The notes under the pieces: model-generated
What the model saw: only the letters and a program-made list of their open reading frames with translations
Told to the model about the DNA's origin: nothing
Databases searched by the model: none
Made by a program: the position numbers and the translations under genes
Shown here: positions 4,319 through 7,182 of the stretch, in pieces
Numbering within the stretch: the stretch's first letter is position 1
Layout of the letters: each line of letters starts with the position of its first letter
Source: Chromatiales bacterium
GTDB taxonomy: Bacteria > Pseudomonadota > Gammaproteobacteria > CAMYNG01
Length of the DNA: 7,182 nucleotides
Assembly: GCA_026990045.1 (NCBI GenBank)
Contig: JALSIK010000002.1
Location: 1-7,182 of the forward strand
Direction of reading: 5' to 3'

Positions 4319-6982
4319 ATGGACACCGAGCACAAAGACGCGCCCGCGGAGGCACCCGTGGTGCGCCTGGACGACTACCGCCCGCCGGCCTGGCTGGCGG
4401 AGACGGTGGATCTCCACTTCGACCTGGACGCCCGGCTCACCACCGTCACCTCGCACGTGCGCTACCGGCGCAACCCGGCACGGGAGGCGGGCCTGCCGCT
4501 GGTGGTGGACCTGGTGGAGGCGGAGCTGGTCTCGGTGGCGCTGGACGGCGCGCCGCTGGCCCCGGAACGCCTGCGCCGGGAGGCCGGGCGGCTGGTCATC
4601 GATGATGTGCCCGATGCCTTCACCCTCACCGCGGTGACCCGGCTGCGGCCCGAGACCAACACCGCCCTCGAGGGCCTGTACGTCTCCGGGGACATGCTCT
4701 GCACCCAGTGCGAGGCGGAGGGCTTCCGCCGTATCACGCCGTTCCCGGACCGGCCCGACGTCATGGCCCGGTACCGCGTCACCCTGGAAGCGGACAAGAC
4801 CCGTTACCCGGTGCTGCTGGCCAACGGCAACCCGGTGGCGCAGGAGGACCTGCCCGGCGGCCGCCACCGCGCGGTGTGGGAGGACCCGTTTCCCAAGCCC
4901 TGCTACCTGTTCGCCCTGGTGGCCGGCGACCTGGCCTGCCGCGAGGAGACCTGGACCACGGTCTCCGGGCGCGAGGTGGCCATCCGCCTGTGGGTGGAAC
5001 GCGACAACCTGCACAAGTGCGACCATGCCCTGCGCTGCATCCGCCAGGCCATGGCCTGGGACGAGGAGCGCTTCGGGCGCGAGTACGACCTGGACGTGTT
5101 CAACGTGGTGGCCGTGTCCCACTTCAACATGGGGGCGATGGAGAACAAGGGACTCAACATCTTCAACGCCGCCTGCGTGCTGGCCAGCCCCGACACCGCC
5201 ACCGACGACGACTACTACCGCATCCAGGCCATCATCGGTCACGAGTACTTCCACAACTGGTCGGGCAACCGGGTGACCTGCCGCGACTGGTTCCAGCTCT
5301 CCCTCAAGGAAGGCTTCACCGTGTTCCGCGACCAGGAGTTCTCGGCCGACCTCAACTCCCGCCCGGTCAAGCGCATCGACGACGTCAACCTGCTGCGCAC
5401 GCGCCAGTTCCCGGAAGACGCGGGGCCCCTGGCCCACCCGGTGCGCCCGCGCGAGTACCAGGAGATCTCCAACTTCTACACCGTGACCGTGTACGAGAAG
5501 GGGGCGGAAGTGGTGCGCATGCTGCAGGCGGTGCTCGGCCGCGAGGCCTTTCGCCGCGGCACCGACCTGTTCTTCGGCCGCCACGACGGGCAGGCCGTGA
5601 CCACCGAGGATTTCCTGCGCTGCATGGAGGAGGCCGCCGGCCGCGACCTGTCACGGTTCCAGCGCTGGTACGACCAGGCCGGCACGCCCCGCGTGCGGGT
5701 GACGGAGGAGTACGACCCTGGTGCCGAATGCTACACCCTCCACCTGGCCCAGCACTGCCCGCCCACCCCGGGGCAGCCGGACAAGGCGCCGTTCCCCGTG
5801 CCGGTGGCCGTGGGGCTGCTGGACGAGGCCGGGAGCGAGCTGCCCCTGCGCCTGGAAGGGGAGGCGGGCGAGGACGCCCCCCGGTCGCGGGTGCTGCTGC
5901 TCACGGAGCGGGAACGGCGCTTCCGCTTCACCGGCATCCGGCGGCGGCCGGTGCCGTCGCTGCTGCGCCACTTCTCCGCGCCGGTCATCCTGGAGCGGGA
6001 CTGGAGCGAGGACGAGCTGCGGTTCCTGTTCACCCACGACACCGACGCCTTCAACCGCTGGGACGCCGGCCAGACCTGGATGCTGGGCATCCTGCGCCGG
6101 CTGGTGGACGACCCCGGGGCGGAGATCCCGCCGGCCCTGGCCGGGGCCTTCGCCCGCACCCTGGACCGGGCCGGGGACGATCCCGCCTTCGCCGCCCGGG
6201 CGCTGGCGGTGCCCGCCGGGGACTGGCTGGCGGAGCAGCTCCCGGTGGTGGACCCGCACGCGGTGCACCGGGCCCGCCGCACCCTGGTGCGCTGGCTGGG
6301 GGAGCGCCTGCGGGAGGCGTGGCAGGCGGCCTGGCGGGACTTCGCCGTGCCCGGGCCCTACCGCTTCGAGGCCCGGGACATGGGCCGCCGGGCCCTGCGC
6401 AACCTGGCCCTGGCCTATCTCACCGCGGACCGGGACGAGGCCGCGCTGGCCCTGGCCCTGGCCCATTACCGCGAGGCGGGCAACATGACCGACCGCATGG
6501 CGGCCCTGGGCGTGCTGGCCCACATGGACCGGCCCGAGGTGGACGAGGTGCTGGACGAGTTTCACCGGCGCTGGCACCACGACGGCGAGGTGGTGGACAA
6601 GTGGCTGGCGTTGCAGGCGGGGTCCGAGCGCCCCGGGACCCTGGCCCGCGTGCGCCGGCTCATGGAACACCCGGATTTCCAGCTCACCCACCCCAACCGC
6701 GTGCGCGCCCTCATCGGCCGCTTCGCCTTCGGCAACCCGCTGCACTTCCATGCCGCCGACGGCAGCGGCTACGCCTTCCTGGCCGACCGGGTCATCGCCC
6801 TGGATGCGCTCAATCCCCAGGTGGCCGCACGCCTGGTCCAGGCCCTGACCCGCTGGCGCCGTTTTGAGCCGGGGCGGCGCGCGCAGATGCGCGCGGCGCT
6901 GGAGCGCATCGCCGCCCACCACCCCCTGTCGCGGGACCTGGCCGAGGTGGTGCACAAGAGCCTGCAGGCGGACGCCGGCTGA
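4319..6982 (+). CDS. pepN: Aminopeptidase N (M1 family zinc metallopeptidase)
   Basis: This cytoplasmic aminopeptidase removes N-terminal residues from peptides late in protein turnover. It has 887 residues against 870 in E. coli, and the four-domain layout is expected: N-terminal beta domain (about 1-205), catalytic domain (205-455), small beta domain (455-557) and helical C-terminal domain (to 887). Visible key residues are the exopeptidase motif GAMEN (272-276), zinc ligands H308 and H312 with catalytic E309 (HEYFHNW), third ligand E331 (LKEGFTVFRDQEFS) and transition-state Y392 (TVYEKG). Q130 and E132 in CTQCEAEGFRRIT match the substrate-binding Q119 and E121 of E. coli PepN, and M271 matches the specificity residue M260, all offset by 11. 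AGGAGG (4304-4309) lies nine bases before the ATG. It follows the transglycosylase gene by 62 bases and converges on the GGDEF gene. No truncation or missing residue is seen. Confidence 0.98.
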   Translation: MDTEHKDAPAEAPVVRLDDYRPPAWLAETVDLHFDLDARLTTVTSHVRYRRNPAREAGLPLVVDLVEAELVSVALDGAPLAPERLRREAGRLVIDDVPDAFTLTAVTRLRPETNTALEGLYVSGDMLCTQCEAEGFRRITPFPDRPDVMARYRVTLEADKTRYPVLLANGNPVAQEDLPGGRHRAVWEDPFPKPCYLFALVAGDLACREETWTTVSGREVAIRLWVERDNLHKCDHALRCIRQAMAWDEERFGREYDLDVFNVVAVSHFNMGAMENKGLNIFNAACVLASPDTATDDDYYRIQAIIGHEYFHNWSGNRVTCRDWFQLSLKEGFTVFRDQEFSADLNSRPVKRIDDVNLLRTRQFPEDAGPLAHPVRPREYQEISNFYTVTVYEKGAEVVRMLQAVLGREAFRRGTDLFFGRHDGQAVTTEDFLRCMEEAAGRDLSRFQRWYDQAGTPRVRVTEEYDPGAECYTLHLAQHCPPTPGQPDKAPFPVPVAVGLLDEAGSELPLRLEGEAGEDAPRSRVLLLTERERRFRFTGIRRRPVPSLLRHFSAPVILERDWSEDELRFLFTHDTDAFNRWDAGQTWMLGILRRLVDDPGAEIPPALAGAFARTLDRAGDDPAFAARALAVPAGDWLAEQLPVVDPHAVHRARRTLVRWLGERLREAWQAAWRDFAVPGPYRFEARDMGRRALRNLALAYLTADRDEAALALALAHYREAGNMTDRMAALGVLAHMDRPEVDEVLDEFHRRWHHDGEVVDKWLALQAGSERPGTLARVRRLMEHPDFQLTHPNRVRALIGRFAFGNPLHFHAADGSGYAFLADRVIALDALNPQVAARLVQALTRWRRFEPGRRAQMRAALERIAAHHPLSRDLAEVVHKSLQADAG

Positions 6983-6999
6983 CGCCGCCACCGCCGGGG

Positions 7000-7182
7000 T
7001 CAGGCCCGCACCACCTGGTTGCGGCCGCTGCGCTTGGCGCGGTAGAGGGCGCGGTCGGCGGCCCTGAGCACGTCGAAGGCGTCCACGTGGTGGGCGGCGC
7101 GCTGGGCCAGGCCGATGCTGGCGGAGACGAACACGGTGCGCGGGTTGCCGCGGGGCCGCGGGTTCTGCGGGCGCCGGCGGGG
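7000..7182 (-). CDS. GGDEF-domain protein (probable diguanylate cyclase), C-terminal end only
   Basis: Sixty codons plus the TGA stop are present; the rest lies beyond the right edge. The fragment reads VFVSASIGLA, then about 15 residues, then AADRALYRAKRSGRNQVV. This is the characteristic last strand and helix of GGDEF domains (TVSIGVA...ADxALYxAKxxGRN). The domain makes cyclic di-GMP from two GTP. The GG[D/E]EF active site, any I-site and any sensory N-terminal domain are outside the window, so catalytic activity cannot be judged. The protein ends just after the domain, so GGDEF is C-terminal and no EAL domain follows. The 16 or so residues before VFVS are mostly Pro, Arg, Gly and Asn, which is unusual for this loop. 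It converges on pepN with 17 bases between the stop codons. Confidence 0.85.
   Translation of the reverse strand, partial: PRRRPQNPRPRGNPRTVFVSASIGLAQRAAHHVDAFDVLRAADRALYRAKRSGRNQVVRA

Noticed and set aside
4286..5584. Minus-strand ORF (432 codons) antisense to pepN
   Set aside because: It lies entirely opposite a fully conserved catalytic domain, and its translation is low-complexity Val/Gly/His-rich sequence.
4708..6867. + strand ORF (719 codons) in another frame of pepN
   Set aside because: The product is a Gly/Pro/Arg/Ala-rich frame shadow. PepN is intact in its own frame.
5651..6991. Minus-strand ORF (446 codons) antisense to the pepN C-terminal domain
   Set aside because: It has no recognisable domain, a composition typical of antisense frames at high GC, and no upstream ribosome-binding site that I can defend.
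1..7182. Mobile element, defence island, CRISPR array or phage signature
   Set aside because: No transposase, integrase, spaced direct repeats, toxin-antitoxin pair or composition break was seen. All genes are housekeeping or common accessory families with uniform GC.

Overview
This window looks like ordinary chromosomal DNA from a very GC-rich Gammaproteobacterium (clearly above 65% G+C by eye, not counted). The evidence is an MltF-type lytic transglycosylase, a PepN-type M1 aminopeptidase with the GAMEN and HEYFHNW motifs, and the long form of IspG. The GC content and gene types would suit a purple-sulfur or Ectothiorhodospira-like lineage, but that placement is inference. There are no tRNA or rRNA genes, insertion sequences, integrases, CRISPR arrays or phage genes.

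Layout from left to right: (1) the 3' part of mltF (+), running in from the left edge. (2) ispG (-), an Fe-S enzyme of isoprenoid synthesis, whose end overlaps the end of mltF by 49 bases. (3) After a 124-base divergent control region, a class I SAM-dependent methyltransferase (+) with an unusual glycine-rich motif and charged tails. (4) After an 85-base convergent gap with a terminator-like palindrome, a glyoxalase II-like metallo-beta-lactamase-fold hydrolase (-). (5) After a 104-base divergent region with an 11-bp inverted repeat, a small exported lytic transglycosylase (+). (6) 62 bases on, pepN (+). (7) A GGDEF (diguanylate cyclase) C-terminus (-), running off the right edge and convergent with pepN with 17 bases between the stop codons. 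Coding density is very high and no gap exceeds about 125 bases.

The genes do not form one pathway. Strand changes at almost every gene, and only the small transglycosylase and pepN could share a transcript. Two peptidoglycan lytic transglycosylases lie about 3 kb apart but belong to different families. The other genes cover isoprenoid supply, thioester or aldehyde detoxification, peptide turnover and c-di-GMP signalling.

I do not see a convincing new system. The points most worth a second look are the methyltransferase family, the two inverted repeats in the divergent control regions, and a similar -10-like element in front of three genes. Several very long alternative-frame ORFs are artefacts of the high GC content.
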